Positions 6,589 through 15,085 of a DNA stretch of 64,000 bases are shown piece after piece. Within the stretch, counting starts at the first letter, position 1. Every line of letters starts with the position of its first letter. A program made the translations under genes and the position numbers. Source of the DNA: Paenibacillus polymyxa. GTDB lineage: Bacteria; Bacillota; Bacilli; Paenibacillales; Paenibacillaceae. The notes below the pieces were generated by a model that saw only the letters and a program-made list of their open reading frames with translations, did not search any database and was not told the origin of the DNA. The stretch covers positions 806,001-870,000 of the forward strand of contig NZ_CP015423.1 in NCBI RefSeq assembly GCF_001719045.1, written 5' to 3'.

Positions 6589-7538
6589 TTATATTTTCGT
6601 ATTCCGTTTTGCCTTCGTACTCTTAAAAAGCCGATCAACCGGACTCGCCTTCGCGTGCTCCGTTTTCAAATCATCGTTTACAAGCGCTACATAACGCCGT
6701 GTCATTTCCATCGTAGAGTGGCCGAGAGCCCGCTGTGCCGCGAAAGCATTCGCTCCGTTACGCAGGAACTCCAACGCGAATACATGCCTTAAGTCATATG
6801 GTCGAATATGCGTTCCGATCTTTTTGCAGTATATCTCCATACGGTCGCCCCACGTATGGCGGTTAAGTGACCGCCCTTCATACGAACAAAATATCGGAAT
6901 GTCATCGCTCCACTCAGGCGCACGCACCGATATCAGTTTCCGCAGCGCCTTCGTTGTAGTCTCCGATATAGGAAGCGTCCGGGCAACGCGACCCTTCGCC
7001 ACCTTTGCCGGTACGTAAATTTCCCGCAAAGATGCGTTAAAATCCTGCGGTATTAGCTTCGTACCCTCCGACGGGCGGATGCCTGTATCTAGCGTTAAAA
7101 GGATGAGCGTATAGTCGCGTAGGCCGACGAAAGTGTTTTGGTTAGGCGCGGCCAACAACGCATTAAGCACGTCTACCTCGACCGCAACGGCTCGGTTTTC
7201 TGTCTTGCGTTTCTTTACACTTGCGAGCGGATTCGTGGATAGCTCGCCCTCTCTCATACAGTAGTTAAAGAATGTGCGTAAGTAAACGAGTCGATTGTTA
7301 AACGTTGGCGGCGCGATGTCCTCCGCTAGATGCTCCATTACCGCGTCCCTTAGCGCTTCTCCGAGTCCCACGCATTGGGAAAACGCTTGATTAGCAACTT
7401 AACGGTCCGATCGTAGTCATGTAACGTATGATCGCCAACTCCGTCCTCTAGCTTCTTATGCGCCAGGAATTCCGTGAGAAGCTGACACCAGCCCGTCCGG
7501 TTGCCCGCCGTAGGTTTTATACTTCGTAATCTTGCCAA
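6589..7538 (-). pseudogene. Tyrosine integrase broken by a frameshift
   Basis: Two overlapping frames together make one integrase. The first part starts at TTG 7538, with a strong ribosome site (GGAGGAGG), and encodes ARLRSIKPTAGNRTGWCQ...LLIKRFPNAW. The rest lies in another phase, from about 7371 to 6589, beginning GLGEALRDAVMEHLAEDI. Joining them needs a -1 shift near 7371-7376, equivalent to one lost G in a GGGG run. The catalytic part looks sound: Arg in DTGIRPSEGT, Lys in AKGRVARTL, YDLRHVFA (Tyr where the first box-II His is usual), and GHSTMEMTRRYVAL. The gene lies beside the tRNA-Leu, as expected for the element's own integrase. No typical slippery heptamer is seen at the join, so mutation or a sequencing error is more likely than programmed shifting. 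Confidence 0.75.
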
Positions 7539-7582
7539 AATAAAAACGCCTCCTCCGCATATTAACGGTGAGGCGCTTCGTT

Positions 7583-7627
7583 GGTCCTGTGTACCTAAAA
7601 CGGAACATTCCGCAGGTACACAGGACC
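7583..7627. repeat. 13-base perfect inverted repeat between tRNA-Leu and integrase
   Basis: GGTCCTGTGTACC (7583-7595) and GGTACACAGGACC (7615-7627) are exact reverse complements with a 19-base spacer that itself contains CGGAACATTCCG, nearly palindromic. It lies between the tRNA 3' end and the integrase start. It could be an arm-binding or attachment structure, or a stem shielding the integrase gene from tRNA transcription. No T run follows on either strand. Confidence 0.5.
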
Positions 7628-7680
7628 TCGCGTTATTTTCGTCCATTTAACGCTGATGTGACCGAGGTAAAACGTTGTGA

Positions 7681-7766
7681 TGCCGAGGACCGGGATCGAA
7701 CCGGTACGGTAGTCACCTACCGCAGGATTTTAAGTCCTGTGCGTCTGCCAATTCCGCCACCCCGGC
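7681..7766 (-). tRNA. tRNA-Leu (anticodon UAA)
   Basis: The minus strand folds into a full class II tRNA: acceptor GCCGGGG pairing with CCTCGGC, discriminator A, anticodon loop CTTAAAA (UAA), a long variable arm (GCGGTAGGTGACTACCGT) and a T loop GGTTCGATCC. CCA is not encoded. Its 3' end faces the integrase genes of the element on the left, so it is the probable integration site. No copy of the 3' end is seen elsewhere in the window, so the far attachment site lies outside. Confidence 0.95.
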
Positions 7767-8013
7767 ATAAATTTAGGAACGTTAATCTTTACATTTACTT
7801 GTCTTACAAGTATCTGAGAAACATGCATCTGATTAAGAAGTGTTCTCGTTATGTAAATGTCGTTCAATTGGGCACCAACATATAATACGATAATTTTATC
7901 GAATTGTAAAGTATTTTTTTAAAAAAATAATAAATTTCTCTTTTTGTATAACTTGTGCACATTTGAATCACACTAATAAACGTCTTTCCAAACTACCAGA
8001 AGGGGTGTTACGA

Positions 8014-8172
8014 ATGCGTGAAGGTATGATTCCAGCTGTTCTTGGAACGGTAGTATCGGCTTCAGGCGCTGTGTTGCTGAGCAGTAAGTACAAACTTGCA
8101 GCTACAGGCATTCTCGGTTTCGGACTGGCTCATGTTGTTCTGGGAGCGATTGATCTGATTGAGCATCGCTAG
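8014..8172 (+). CDS. Small hydrophobic membrane protein, 52 aa
   Basis: ATG 8014 follows AAGGGGTG by about 7 bases; an upstream start at 7963 lacks a ribosome site. The product (MREGMIPAVLGTVVSASGAV...LAHVVLGAIDLIEHR) is two hydrophobic segments with a short basic turn (SSKYKLAA), probably a two-helix membrane peptide. I do not recognise a named family. A terminator follows. It is the first chromosomal gene to the right of the tRNA-Leu. Confidence 0.55.
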   Translation: MREGMIPAVLGTVVSASGAVLLSSKYKLAATGILGFGLAHVVLGAIDLIEHR

Positions 8173-8186
8173 TTGTTTGGGAAGTG

Positions 8187-8211
8187 CCGGGTGGGATTTA
8201 GTCCCTCCCGG
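8187..8211 (+). terminator. Rho-independent terminator
   Basis: CCGGGTGGGA (8187-8196) and TCCCTCCCGG (8202-8211) form a stem with one mismatch, followed by GTTTTATTTTT. It ends the small membrane protein gene. Confidence 0.8.
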
Positions 8212-8302
8212 TTTTATTTTTATCAACGTTTAGTCTGGAGCACAAGCGTTTATGTAAAGTATAGAAGCTGAATGTACCTAATAAAAGGAGCTGTGATGTG
8301 CT

Positions 8303-8491
8303 ATGAGAGATAATAACTCTGAAAAAAATCGTACTGACGATCAAATCGAACATAAACAATCCCTCGACAAGCGCGAGCCAGGATTTAATCGCATTCCTGA
8401 CACCGATGCAGATACACCTGCTGCTACCGATATGATTGATGAAGCCATAGGTCGCGGGATAGATAAGTTACGTAACGATTTCACAAAATAA
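8303..8491 (+). CDS. Small acidic hydrophilic protein, 62 aa
   Basis: Preceded by AAGGAG and an ATG, this encodes a highly charged, apparently disordered peptide (MRDNNSEKNRTDDQIEH... ending GIDKLRNDFTK). There is no hydrophobic segment or motif. Such short hydrophilic proteins are common in spore formers, but no family can be named. Confidence 0.5.
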   Translation: MRDNNSEKNRTDDQIEHKQSLDKREPGFNRIPDTDADTPAATDMIDEAIGRGIDKLRNDFTK

Positions 8492-8568
8492 AGCATGGGT
8501 AATAGGACACAGGTTTGTGAGCAGCCCTTAATTTTATTTGTTTTGATATGTACAGTGATTTCGTAAAA

Positions 8569-8721
8569 TCACTTAAAGATCAGCATAATCCAGCCAATGA
8601 TCGATATCCACAGCACGATGCTGATTAAGAGTCCAAACATGATACCAAAAGAGAAATTACCTTCATTCTTCGGCACAGTACTGCCAAATTTCAATCTAAG
8701 CTTCATTTGATTCCAGTTCAT
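8569..8721 (-). CDS. Small single-pass membrane protein, 50 aa
   Basis: A strong ribosome site (AAGGAGGGGG) lies just before ATG 8721. The 50 residues start MNWNQMKLRLKFGSTVPK, basic and soluble, and end in one hydrophobic helix (FGIMFGLLISIVLWISIIG...MLIF). The N-in topology follows from the positive charges. It is too short for standard gene finders and I do not recognise it. Its direction is opposite to the preceding small gene. Confidence 0.5.
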   Translation of the reverse strand: MNWNQMKLRLKFGSTVPKNEGNFSFGIMFGLLISIVLWISIIGWIMLIFK

Positions 8722-8816
8722 AGAACCCCCTCCTTAAGTTCTATTTCGGAATATGAAGCTTATTTTTTTAGACCTATAGTCATGTTTTCGAAAATAAAAA
8801 AGGGTTTTTCGTCCTA

Positions 8817-9146
8817 TCACCCTGATCGCGGAAACAGGATTACAGTTATACCGACCAAACAAATCAATCCACCAATGAAATCGTACAAGTCGGGTGTCTT
8901 TTTATCAATCCACCAGCCCCATACGATGGAAAGAACAATAAAGACACCTCCGTATGCTGCATACACACGCCCAAAGGAGGAAAAAACCTGAAAGGTAGCG
9001 ATGATTCCATACACAGCCAAAATTACTCCGCCGCAAAGTCCGACATACCATGTCTTCCCTTCACGCAGCCACTGCCAAATCAAATATCCTCCTCCAATTT
9101 CAGCGATGCCAGCTAATATAAAAAGTAAAGCTGCTTTTAACACCAT
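8817..9146 (-). CDS. ynfA: YnfA/UPF0060-family small membrane protein
   Basis: This is a 109-residue, four-helix membrane protein with the family's typical sequence: [21 protein letters not shown], then [31 protein letters not shown] and a closing [19 protein letters not shown]. Length and order match the family. UPF0060/YnfA members resemble small multidrug-resistance transporters and have been proposed as exporters, but substrates are not established. It lies alone on the minus strand between small membrane-protein genes. Confidence 0.88.
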   Translation of the reverse strand: MVLKAALLFILAGIAEIGGGYLIWQWLREGKTWYVGLCGGVILAVYGIIATFQVFSSFGRVYAAYGGVFIVLSIVWGWWIDKKTPDLYDFIGGLICLVGITVILFPRSG

Positions 9147-9195
9147 TTCACATCCCTAATTCTTCAAATTCTTTTCGTTTTTTTGGATATCTCAA

Positions 9196-9378
9196 TTAGA
9201 GCACTCGAGCTAAAATGATAATCAATGCAATCACGCCAACTAGAATCAGCAGGTTGCTGACCTGACGCCATAAGCTAGGCACTCCCTCGGAGTGAAGCTT
9301 CCGCTGATTGGCATCAAAGTTCGCTTTGGCTCCTTCAGCATCTGCTGATCTAGAGAATGGTCTGTTTTCTTCATTCAT
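9196..9378 (-). CDS. Small tail-anchored membrane protein, 60 aa
   Basis: The gene has an AGGAGG-type site before the ATG. The product has a hydrophilic N-terminus (MNEENRPFSRSADAEGAKANF) and one C-terminal hydrophobic helix (LLILVGVIALIIILARVL), so it is probably tail-anchored. It is not recognised. The ynfA gene lies 49 bases downstream in the same direction, so co-transcription is possible. Confidence 0.5.
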   Translation of the reverse strand: MNEENRPFSRSADAEGAKANFDANQRKLHSEGVPSLWRQVSNLLILVGVIALIIILARVL

Positions 9379-9731
9379 AAGAGTACCTCCTTTTCAATCC
9401 ACTTTAATCTTACCAAACTTTTCCGTCGATTTCGCGGTGCTTTTATGCATATACTTACCACATATTTCTGATTGCATCTTCATATATGTGAAGTACATAT
9501 CCATATGTCAATATTTCGCTGAATATAAAGTATGATGTCGAATCAAGGTAGAGTGGGTATTTAGACGTCTTTCATTGCAGGACGGTAGTTATGGTATAAT
9601 TTAGTCAACTTGTTCAAGATCGTAACCAGCGCTCAATTGTTTACTGCAATTGTAATTAAATTCACATCCAAGAATCCACATCCCGGTTACAACCTGCATA
9701 TTCTGTTTGTAAACCCAGGAGGAGGATACCG
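9379..9731. other. Intergenic stretch, nothing assigned
   Basis: This AT-rich 350-base gap separates divergent genes. It holds a TATAAT-like box near 9595-9600 and a small palindrome (CTTCATATATGTGAAG, 9479-9494). I see no gene. Confidence 0.4.
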
Positions 9732-10010
9732 ATGTCCCCAATCTTTATAGCAAGTTTAATGATAATGGGCATATTTTTATTTCAGGCAGCCATCGTTTTC
9801 GGCATCATACATTGGATTTCAAAACGCACCCAACGTCCAGCACAAACCAAAATGTATCTTGCAATGGGTTTGCTCGTTGTAATTTTAGGCTTCCTTGTAT
9901 GGGACAACTGGATACACTCACAGGAATTCAATGGATGGGCCACGATTAGTCTGCTGGTGATTATTATTAGCGCCTATATACAGCTTAGAAAGCAAAAAGA
10001 AAAATACTAA
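9732..10010 (+). CDS. Small three-helix membrane protein, 92 aa
   Basis: An AGGAGGAG site precedes the ATG. Hydrophobic segments lie at about residues 3-27, 42-57 and 69-82, and the tail is basic (LRKQKEKY). No family is recognised. The GH26 gene follows after a short gap in the same direction, but a link in function is not evident. Confidence 0.5.
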   Translation: MSPIFIASLMIMGIFLFQAAIVFGIIHWISKRTQRPAQTKMYLAMGLLVVILGFLVWDNWIHSQEFNGWATISLLVIIISAYIQLRKQKEKY

Positions 10011-10041
10011 TCCCATTACCATGCATCAAAGGAGGAGCGCC

Positions 10042-11073
10042 ATGAAATCTCACTCAACACGCTTTTGGTTACAGAGGGTGCTACTGCTAATGCTTGTTTT
10101 ACTCTTCAGCGGCTCTCAGCAATCATTCATTGTTGCCGATGCCGCCCCGCCAATTAATGTTCAGGCCTCTGCCAAAGCTAAGCAATTACTCACCTACCTA
10201 TCTAATGTACCGGATGATATGCTAATTTCCGGGCAGCATGATTACTTAGAGGCACCGGATGAACAAAATAACAAGCTACAACAAATCAGCGGACAATACG
10301 CAGGACTTCACGGCTATGAGTTTGGAGGATTAGCTAATCAGTCTCGTACGGCCCTACAAGAGCAACGTCAGCATGTTGTGAATAGTGCTATCCAATGGAG
10401 TCAGGACGGCGGAATCGTAGCTATTACCTTCCATCAGGCGCTACCGGGCACACCCAAAACGTGGAAAAATGTACAAGCAAAAATAACTCAAGCTGAATTT
10501 AATCGTTACATCACGCCGGGTACCCCGCAATATAAACAACTGATCGCCGATCTGGATGAGGTGGCTCTGTCCCTTAAGACTTTACGAGACGCGGATGTAC
10601 CTGTTTTATGGAGACCCTATCATGAGATGAACGGCAACTGGTTTTGGTGGGGGAACAAGCAAAATTACGCTAAGTTGTGGAATCTAATGTATGATCGGTT
10701 CACTCATGTCCATCATCTGGATAACCTGTTGTGGGTGTGGAGTCCCAATGCCCCAAACGCATATAGCACTCCCTATAATCTATCCTTCCCAGGTATTAAC
10801 CGGGTAGATATTCTTGCAGCTGATATCTATAATAATGATTATAAATCCTCCTATTACACTGAATTGCTAAAGCTTGCGCAGGGCAAGCCTATGGGAATCG
10901 GAGAAAGTGATATTCTGCCGAGTGCGAAGGTGCTGCAAAACCAGCCAGCCTGGGCCTATGCCATGACATGGGGAAAGGAGCTGTCTGCAACCAATTCACA
11001 AGCAGCAATCAGACATTTTATGAACCAAAATAATATCATCACACGAGACCTTCTTCATGAGTCCCTCCGCTGA
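10042..11073 (+). CDS. Secreted GH26 endo-beta-1,4-mannanase
   Basis: ATG 10042 is used because GGAGGAG lies 6 bases upstream. The 343-residue protein has a Sec signal peptide (RVLLLMLVLLFSGSQQSF, cleaved near VADA-AP) and a single glycoside hydrolase 26 domain. Visible landmarks are LISGQHDY near the start, LWRPYHEMNGNWFWWG with the acid/base Glu, and MGIGESD with the nucleophile Glu. GH26 enzymes mostly cut the backbone of mannans and galactomannans in plant walls; some act on other beta-glycans. It has no binding module. It stands alone with a terminator behind it, so it probably acts outside the cell on hemicellulose. Confidence 0.85.
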   Translation: MKSHSTRFWLQRVLLLMLVLLFSGSQQSFIVADAAPPINVQASAKAKQLLTYLSNVPDDMLISGQHDYLEAPDEQNNKLQQISGQYAGLHGYEFGGLANQSRTALQEQRQHVVNSAIQWSQDGGIVAITFHQALPGTPKTWKNVQAKITQAEFNRYITPGTPQYKQLIADLDEVALSLKTLRDADVPVLWRPYHEMNGNWFWWGNKQNYAKLWNLMYDRFTHVHHLDNLLWVWSPNAPNAYSTPYNLSFPGINRVDILAADIYNNDYKSSYYTELLKLAQGKPMGIGESDILPSAKVLQNQPAWAYAMTWGKELSATNSQAAIRHFMNQNNIITRDLLHESLR

Positions 11074-11075
11074 AA

Positions 11076-11120
11076 AAAAAAGCTTCCACTTCGCTCTAAG
11101 AGCAAAGTGGAAGCTTTTTT
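11076..11120. terminator. Strong bidirectional terminator
   Basis: A 16-base perfect stem, AAAAAAGCTTCCACTT and its complement, with a 13-base loop and flanking A and T runs. It ends the GH26 gene and could also serve the leftward gene on the other side. Confidence 0.9.
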
Positions 11121-11144
11121 TATACTAAATCCAAATAAAGCTCT

Positions 11145-11360
11145 CTAACTATTTCTGATAACCTCTTCTAGATCAATATTGGCATACGCCTCTTCACCAA
11201 GATGTACGGATACAATGGTGTAAATCCGCTTGGACAGTCTAGACATCAGCCGATCACCCGGTGCTACAGAATATTCTTCCCGATAATCTCCAATTTTGTG
11301 AAAACCGCTGGACATATGGATGTACAAGTTACCCCTACGTGTTCTACCATGCACCAACAT
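11145..11360 (-). CDS. Small hypothetical protein, 71 aa
   Basis: ATG 11360 has GGAGGAG 6 bases upstream. The product (MLVHGRTRRGNLYIHMSSGFHK...) is soluble and beta-rich, with no signal, membrane segment or motif. I do not recognise it. It shares the terminator at 11076-11120 with the convergent GH26 gene. Confidence 0.5.
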   Translation of the reverse strand: MLVHGRTRRGNLYIHMSSGFHKIGDYREEYSVAPGDRLMSRLSKRIYTIVSVHLGEEAYANIDLEEVIRNS

Positions 11361-11481
11361 CAAATCTCCTCCTGCTGTGTAACCAACCTAATTTCCCTGT
11401 TACATGTATATCGGTCAGAACAAGATAGGATATAAGTCCCTGGTACCCTTCTTTCGTTTCACATGTTAGTGCACGTAAACG

Positions 11482-11515
11482 AAACGGGTCTGCCAGTGAT
11501 GTGACAGACCCGTTT
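11482..11515 (-). terminator. Terminator after glycerol dehydrogenase gene
   Basis: AAACGGGTCTG (11482-11492) and CAGACCCGTTT (11505-11515) form an 11-base stem; T-rich sequence lies on both sides, with the longer run on the plus strand. Confidence 0.7.
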
Positions 11516-11547
11516 TTGTAAACCCATTTTCGTGATTTAGGAAGAAA

Positions 11548-12651
11548 CTATTCTTGATAGGATTCTGCTATTGCATTCGCTGCAATGATTGCATTGTACA
11601 CGTCAGCAGGACTAACCGGGAACGGCATGTTGACCATTGTATCATTCGATGCACAAGCAGCTTCAGCCACTTGGCGCCATTCAGCCTCAACAAATTCCTC
11701 TACACCCAAGTCACGAAGCGTCAACGGAAGGCCTACATCCTTCACCAGTTTAATCACGGTTTCCAGTTCCTCTTTCGGTGCATTTTCCAGCACTAGCTGG
11801 GTTAACAAACCGAATGTAACTTTCTCACCATGCTGTGCTTTATGGAGCGAAGGAACAGCCGTCATGCCATTATGAATGGCATGTGCTGCTGCCAATCCAC
11901 CTGATTCTGCACCAACACCGCTCAGATAAATAGTAGCTTCAATCGTATCCTCAACCGCACGAGTATATACTTTACGATCCACAGCACGTTTGGCCTTCAC
12001 AGCATTTTCCAGCAACGTATCATAACAAAGACGAGCAAGTCCCAGCCCTGTAGTGGAAGGCTTGTTCAGAACCAGGTTATCTCCATTGGCCTGATAGCAG
12101 GCACGAGCTTCAAAATAAGTGGCCAGTGCATCACCGATTCCAGCTGCAAAGAAACGTGCAGGCGCTGCTGCCAGGATGCCTGTATCCGCCAGTACAACGT
12201 CTGGATTAGTAGGCAGGAACAGATATTCATCAAAAGAGCCATCTTTTTTGTATATAACCGCAAGCGCAGTACAAGGAGCATCTGTAGAAGCAATGGTTGG
12301 GAAAATAACAACAGGCAGCTTTTCATAATAAGCCGTTGCCTTGGCGGTATCCAATGTTTTTCCCCCGCCAATCCCTATGATAATGTTCGAACCATGTTTA
12401 CGCACCAATTCGCGGTTACGATCAATCTCTTCTTTTGTACATTCATATTGAAATTTCTCGAAGACCACCTGGTTACCAGCTGCTTCAATCGAAGCACCTG
12501 CCTCCTTTTGGGCCCTTTCAAGTATGAACTCATCACAAATGACAAAGGCTTTATCGCCATAATCCTTAATATAGTCATTTAACGACGAGAGTAGATTTTG
12601 TCCAGAAATAAATTTCTTGGGTGAAGTAACGGACCTTACGACGTTTGCCAT
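11548..12651 (-). CDS. gldA: Glycerol dehydrogenase (NAD+-dependent)
   Basis: The 367-residue product matches the iron/zinc-containing alcohol dehydrogenase-type GldA family over its whole length. The NAD-binding loop is GIGGGKTLDTAKA; substrate and metal contacts lie in PTIASTDAPC, AAGIGDALATYFEA (Asp ligand), AAAHAIHNGM and SLHKAQHGEKV (His ligands). It oxidises glycerol to dihydroxyacetone in the cytoplasm. No dihydroxyacetone kinase gene is adjacent, so the product must be handled elsewhere. It is a single leftward gene with its own terminator. Confidence 0.93.
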   Translation of the reverse strand: MANVVRSVTSPKKFISGQNLLSSLNDYIKDYGDKAFVICDEFILERAQKEAGASIEAAGNQVVFEKFQYECTKEEIDRNRELVRKHGSNIIIGIGGGKTLDTAKATAYYEKLPVVIFPTIASTDAPCTALAVIYKKDGSFDEYLFLPTNPDVVLADTGILAAAPARFFAAGIGDALATYFEARACYQANGDNLVLNKPSTTGLGLARLCYDTLLENAVKAKRAVDRKVYTRAVEDTIEATIYLSGVGAESGGLAAAHAIHNGMTAVPSLHKAQHGEKVTFGLLTQLVLENAPKEELETVIKLVKDVGLPLTLRDLGVEEFVEAEWRQVAEAACASNDTMVNMPFPVSPADVYNAIIAANAIAESYQE

Positions 12652-12784
12652 GTAAATTCCTCCTCAGCTTTGACTCATACTCAAATTAATAATGATTTGG
12701 GCATGTGACCCTTTAACTATAAACCTCTTTTCACATTATTAAAAGGCTTATTATGGAATATTTTATGAACAAATTGTGTATCTA

Positions 12785-13318
12785 TTATATTTGAACAGTC
12801 GAGCTCCATTCAGAATACAGGATACCCATCATGATACGATCATAACTGTTACCATCACGAAGAACAGCGGAACGAACTCTACCCTCAAGCTGGAACCCCG
12901 CCTTCTCATAAGTTCGGATCGCTTGTGTATTGTACTCAATCACATCCAAGCCGACCCGATTCAAATTGAGCTCATAAAACGCATAACGAAGAATGAGCCG
13001 TACCGCTTCTGCCCCAAAGCTCTTGCCGCGGTAGTCCGTATTACCTATACCTATTGCCAGCTGTCCGCTGCGATTATTCCACTCAATCCCGTGGATAGCA
13101 ACAAATCCGATCAAGACATCATCTGCCAATGTTCTTAATCGAAAATAGACCTCGTTAGAGCGGGGAGATCCTTCTGACTCCATCTGTTTCAACGTGTAGG
13201 GGAGCGCCAAATCCGTATCTACATTTCGCAGATACTTCGCATCCTCACCCCATTTGAACATCACTTCGGCATCTTCTTCCCTGACTGCGGCCAATTTTAT
13301 TCGTTCCCCATAAAACAA
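12785..13318 (-). CDS. GNAT-family N-acetyltransferase (RimJ/RimL type)
   Basis: The 177-residue product has a full GNAT fold of the RimJ/RimL subgroup: IKLAAVREEDAEVMFKW at the N-terminus, the acetyl-CoA loop in AIGIGNTDYRGKSFGAEAVRLILRYAF, and the closing LNRVGLDVIEYNTQAIRTYEKAGFQLEG. Such enzymes acetylate protein N-termini, antibiotics or small metabolites; the substrate cannot be read here. The start is a TTG with a weak ribosome site, so the N-terminus is a little uncertain. Confidence 0.82.
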   Translation of the reverse strand: MFYGERIKLAAVREEDAEVMFKWGEDAKYLRNVDTDLALPYTLKQMESEGSPRSNEVYFRLRTLADDVLIGFVAIHGIEWNNRSGQLAIGIGNTDYRGKSFGAEAVRLILRYAFYELNLNRVGLDVIEYNTQAIRTYEKAGFQLEGRVRSAVLRDGNSYDRIMMGILYSEWSSTVQI

Positions 13319-13502
13319 ATTTTCGATCTTAATGACTCTTCAGCTCCCATTATGAATTGTGTGCCATGTTTTCCGTCATAATTGTCATGCTATCCGATGT
13401 CCGCAATATAAGCTCTCCCTTTTAATTCAATGTTTAAATTTTACAAAATAATCAAACATAGCACAACCAAATCATTACAATTATCATTGTGTGACACACA
13501 AA

Positions 13503-13526
13503 AAGACCTTACAGTTGCAAGGTCTT
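13503..13526 (-). terminator. Terminator after the FabH-like gene
   Basis: AAGACCTT and AAGGTCTT arms with an 8-base loop, followed leftward by TTTTTGTG. Confidence 0.75.
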
Positions 13527-13533
13527 CGTATAA

Positions 13534-14520
13534 CTAATATTTAAACAACATAGCAACCAGCTGATATCCAGCTCCAATCGTCCAGAACAGCACATAATCA
13601 CCGCGCCGGATACGACCCGATTCAATACCTTCATATAGCGCAATGAACGGGCTACTGGTACCTGTGTAACCATATCGATCACCCACATAAATCATTTGGG
13701 CATCCTCTAGCTCCAAGTGATCCTGAATCTTCAATACATTTGCTAACGAGAACTGAGACAGACAATAAGCCCGTACATCCTGAGGCGTCAGCCCATTCTT
13801 TTTTAAAATGCGTTCAAGCAGATCAAATGTAGGAGGCAAGGCCATATTGGCATCGAACGGAAGCCACTGAATATATTTTCCGGGGGCGTTCCTTTGGAGT
13901 GTTGCCGCTAACCCCTGAGCCGGGTACAAAATTTTATCTATATTGACTGGGTCCGTAAAATACATTGAATCTATAAAACCGGTGTCTTCTTCTGTACGCT
14001 CCAAAATAGCCGCACATGCAGCATCTCCATAGTTCGCATAAGTAATCTCATCCTCCGGATCGGAAATGAGTGAATTATAATCTGAACCGATAATAAGCGC
14101 TGTCCGCACGTCAGGATTAGATAGCATCGACCGACTGGCTTGATCGACAGCGACTGTCATCCCTGCACAATTCGCGTTGGAATCCATCACGGCCACATCA
14201 TGTCTCGCCCCAATCGCCTGGTGAACAAACAAAGCATTCATCGGAAACAGTGACTCAGGAACTTGAGTGGAGAACACGATCATATCCACATCACGGCCTG
14301 TCATACCGGCCTGTTCCAGAGCTTTTTGCGCAGCTGCAATTCCCATGGTTAGGCCGTTTTCGTTCGGATCATCAATGATATAACGCTGTTTTCTACCCAT
14401 ATGCTCCATGAAGCGTCGAATATCTTTGCCCCGCTCGTCAAAATGGCGAACATAGTATTCGTTATCCAACGAATGGGGCGGATGGTACACACCCAGTGCT
14501 TTTATTTTGATATGGCTCAT
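13534..14520 (-). CDS. FabH-like ketoacyl synthase III lacking His/Asn of the triad
   Basis: The 328-residue protein has the thiolase fold of ketoacyl-ACP synthase III, from IKALGVYHPPH at the N-terminus to VLFWTIGAGYQLVAMLF at the end. The active Cys is kept (ANCAGMTVAVDQA). The usual HQAN..I block is replaced by SQFSLANVLKI, and the GNTSxAS Asn block by GYTGTSSPF, so the His and Asn that drive decarboxylative condensation are missing. It is therefore probably not a housekeeping FabH. Relatives with altered triads act as acyltransferases or non-decarboxylating condensing enzymes. It follows a 116-aa gene by 31 bases, likely in one operon. It has a good ribosome site (AGGGGGA). Confidence 0.72.
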   Translation of the reverse strand: MSHIKIKALGVYHPPHSLDNEYYVRHFDERGKDIRRFMEHMGRKQRYIIDDPNENGLTMGIAAAQKALEQAGMTGRDVDMIVFSTQVPESLFPMNALFVHQAIGARHDVAVMDSNANCAGMTVAVDQASRSMLSNPDVRTALIIGSDYNSLISDPEDEITYANYGDAACAAILERTEEDTGFIDSMYFTDPVNIDKILYPAQGLAATLQRNAPGKYIQWLPFDANMALPPTFDLLERILKKNGLTPQDVRAYCLSQFSLANVLKIQDHLELEDAQMIYVGDRYGYTGTSSPFIALYEGIESGRIRRGDYVLFWTIGAGYQLVAMLFKY

Positions 14521-14551
14521 CAGGTTTCCCCCTTACACATACGTCAGCGCA

Positions 14552-14902
14552 TTATTGTACGACAATATCTACGTTGTTTAATCCTGCTTCACGTGCTACT
14601 CGACCAAGCTGCATTTTAATAATGGTTTGTTGTAGACTGATACCAAAGATTACTTTGGCAAATCCAGTTTCTTTATAACGTACAAATGAGCCCTTCAATT
14701 TTTCCACTTCTCCCGGACCCAAAAGTGCCATCTGGGTACAATCTACCTTGAGTGTAAAGCTGGACGCCTGAATGGATGAAGTTTTGGCTACATAATCTTT
14801 TACAAAGCTATCATACTCCTCCTGGCTAAAAACTCCATTCACCGCCATATGTACCGTTTTCATGGCTTGATCTACTTCGATAGTGTAAGGATGTTGACTC
14901 AT
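14552..14902 (-). CDS. Hypothetical protein, possible SpoIIAA/STAS-like fold
   Basis: The 116-residue product starts MSQHPYTIEVDQAMKTVHMA and alternates strands and helices (TLKVDCTQMALLGPGEVEKL, FAKVIFGISLQQTIIKMQL), recalling small SpoIIAA-like STAS proteins; this is a weak impression. It has AAGGAG upstream. It is the first gene of a two-gene unit with the FabH-like protein, so it may be its partner or act on the same acyl substrate. Confidence 0.45.
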   Translation of the reverse strand: MSQHPYTIEVDQAMKTVHMAVNGVFSQEEYDSFVKDYVAKTSSIQASSFTLKVDCTQMALLGPGEVEKLKGSFVRYKETGFAKVIFGISLQQTIIKMQLGRVAREAGLNNVDIVVQ

Positions 14903-15025
14903 TTAGAAAGACTCCTTTGATTTCATTTTTTTGTCTATTAAGAGTATCGGAATAATAGGTAGAATTTTTAATATTAAATCAGATAAATCACCACTAAAAT
15001 ATTACAAATTTGTGAATATAAAAAA

Positions 15026-15057
15026 CCGTCACTGCTCCTAGAAGAAGCAACTGACGG
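15026..15057 (-). terminator. Terminator after sleB-like gene
   Basis: CCGTCA (15026-15031) and TGACGG (15052-15057) with a 20-base loop; read leftward it ends in TTTTTTAT. Confidence 0.65.
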
Positions 15058-15085
15058 CTGGAAATTTGCGTATTCTCATGTGCAA

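Noticed and set aside
6589..7646. Programmed -1 frameshift in the integrase gene
   Set aside because: The sequence before the join (CGTTTTCCCAATGCGTGGGAC) has no proper X XXY YYZ slippery site in the right phase and no clear stimulating stem, so mutation or sequencing error is the simpler reading.
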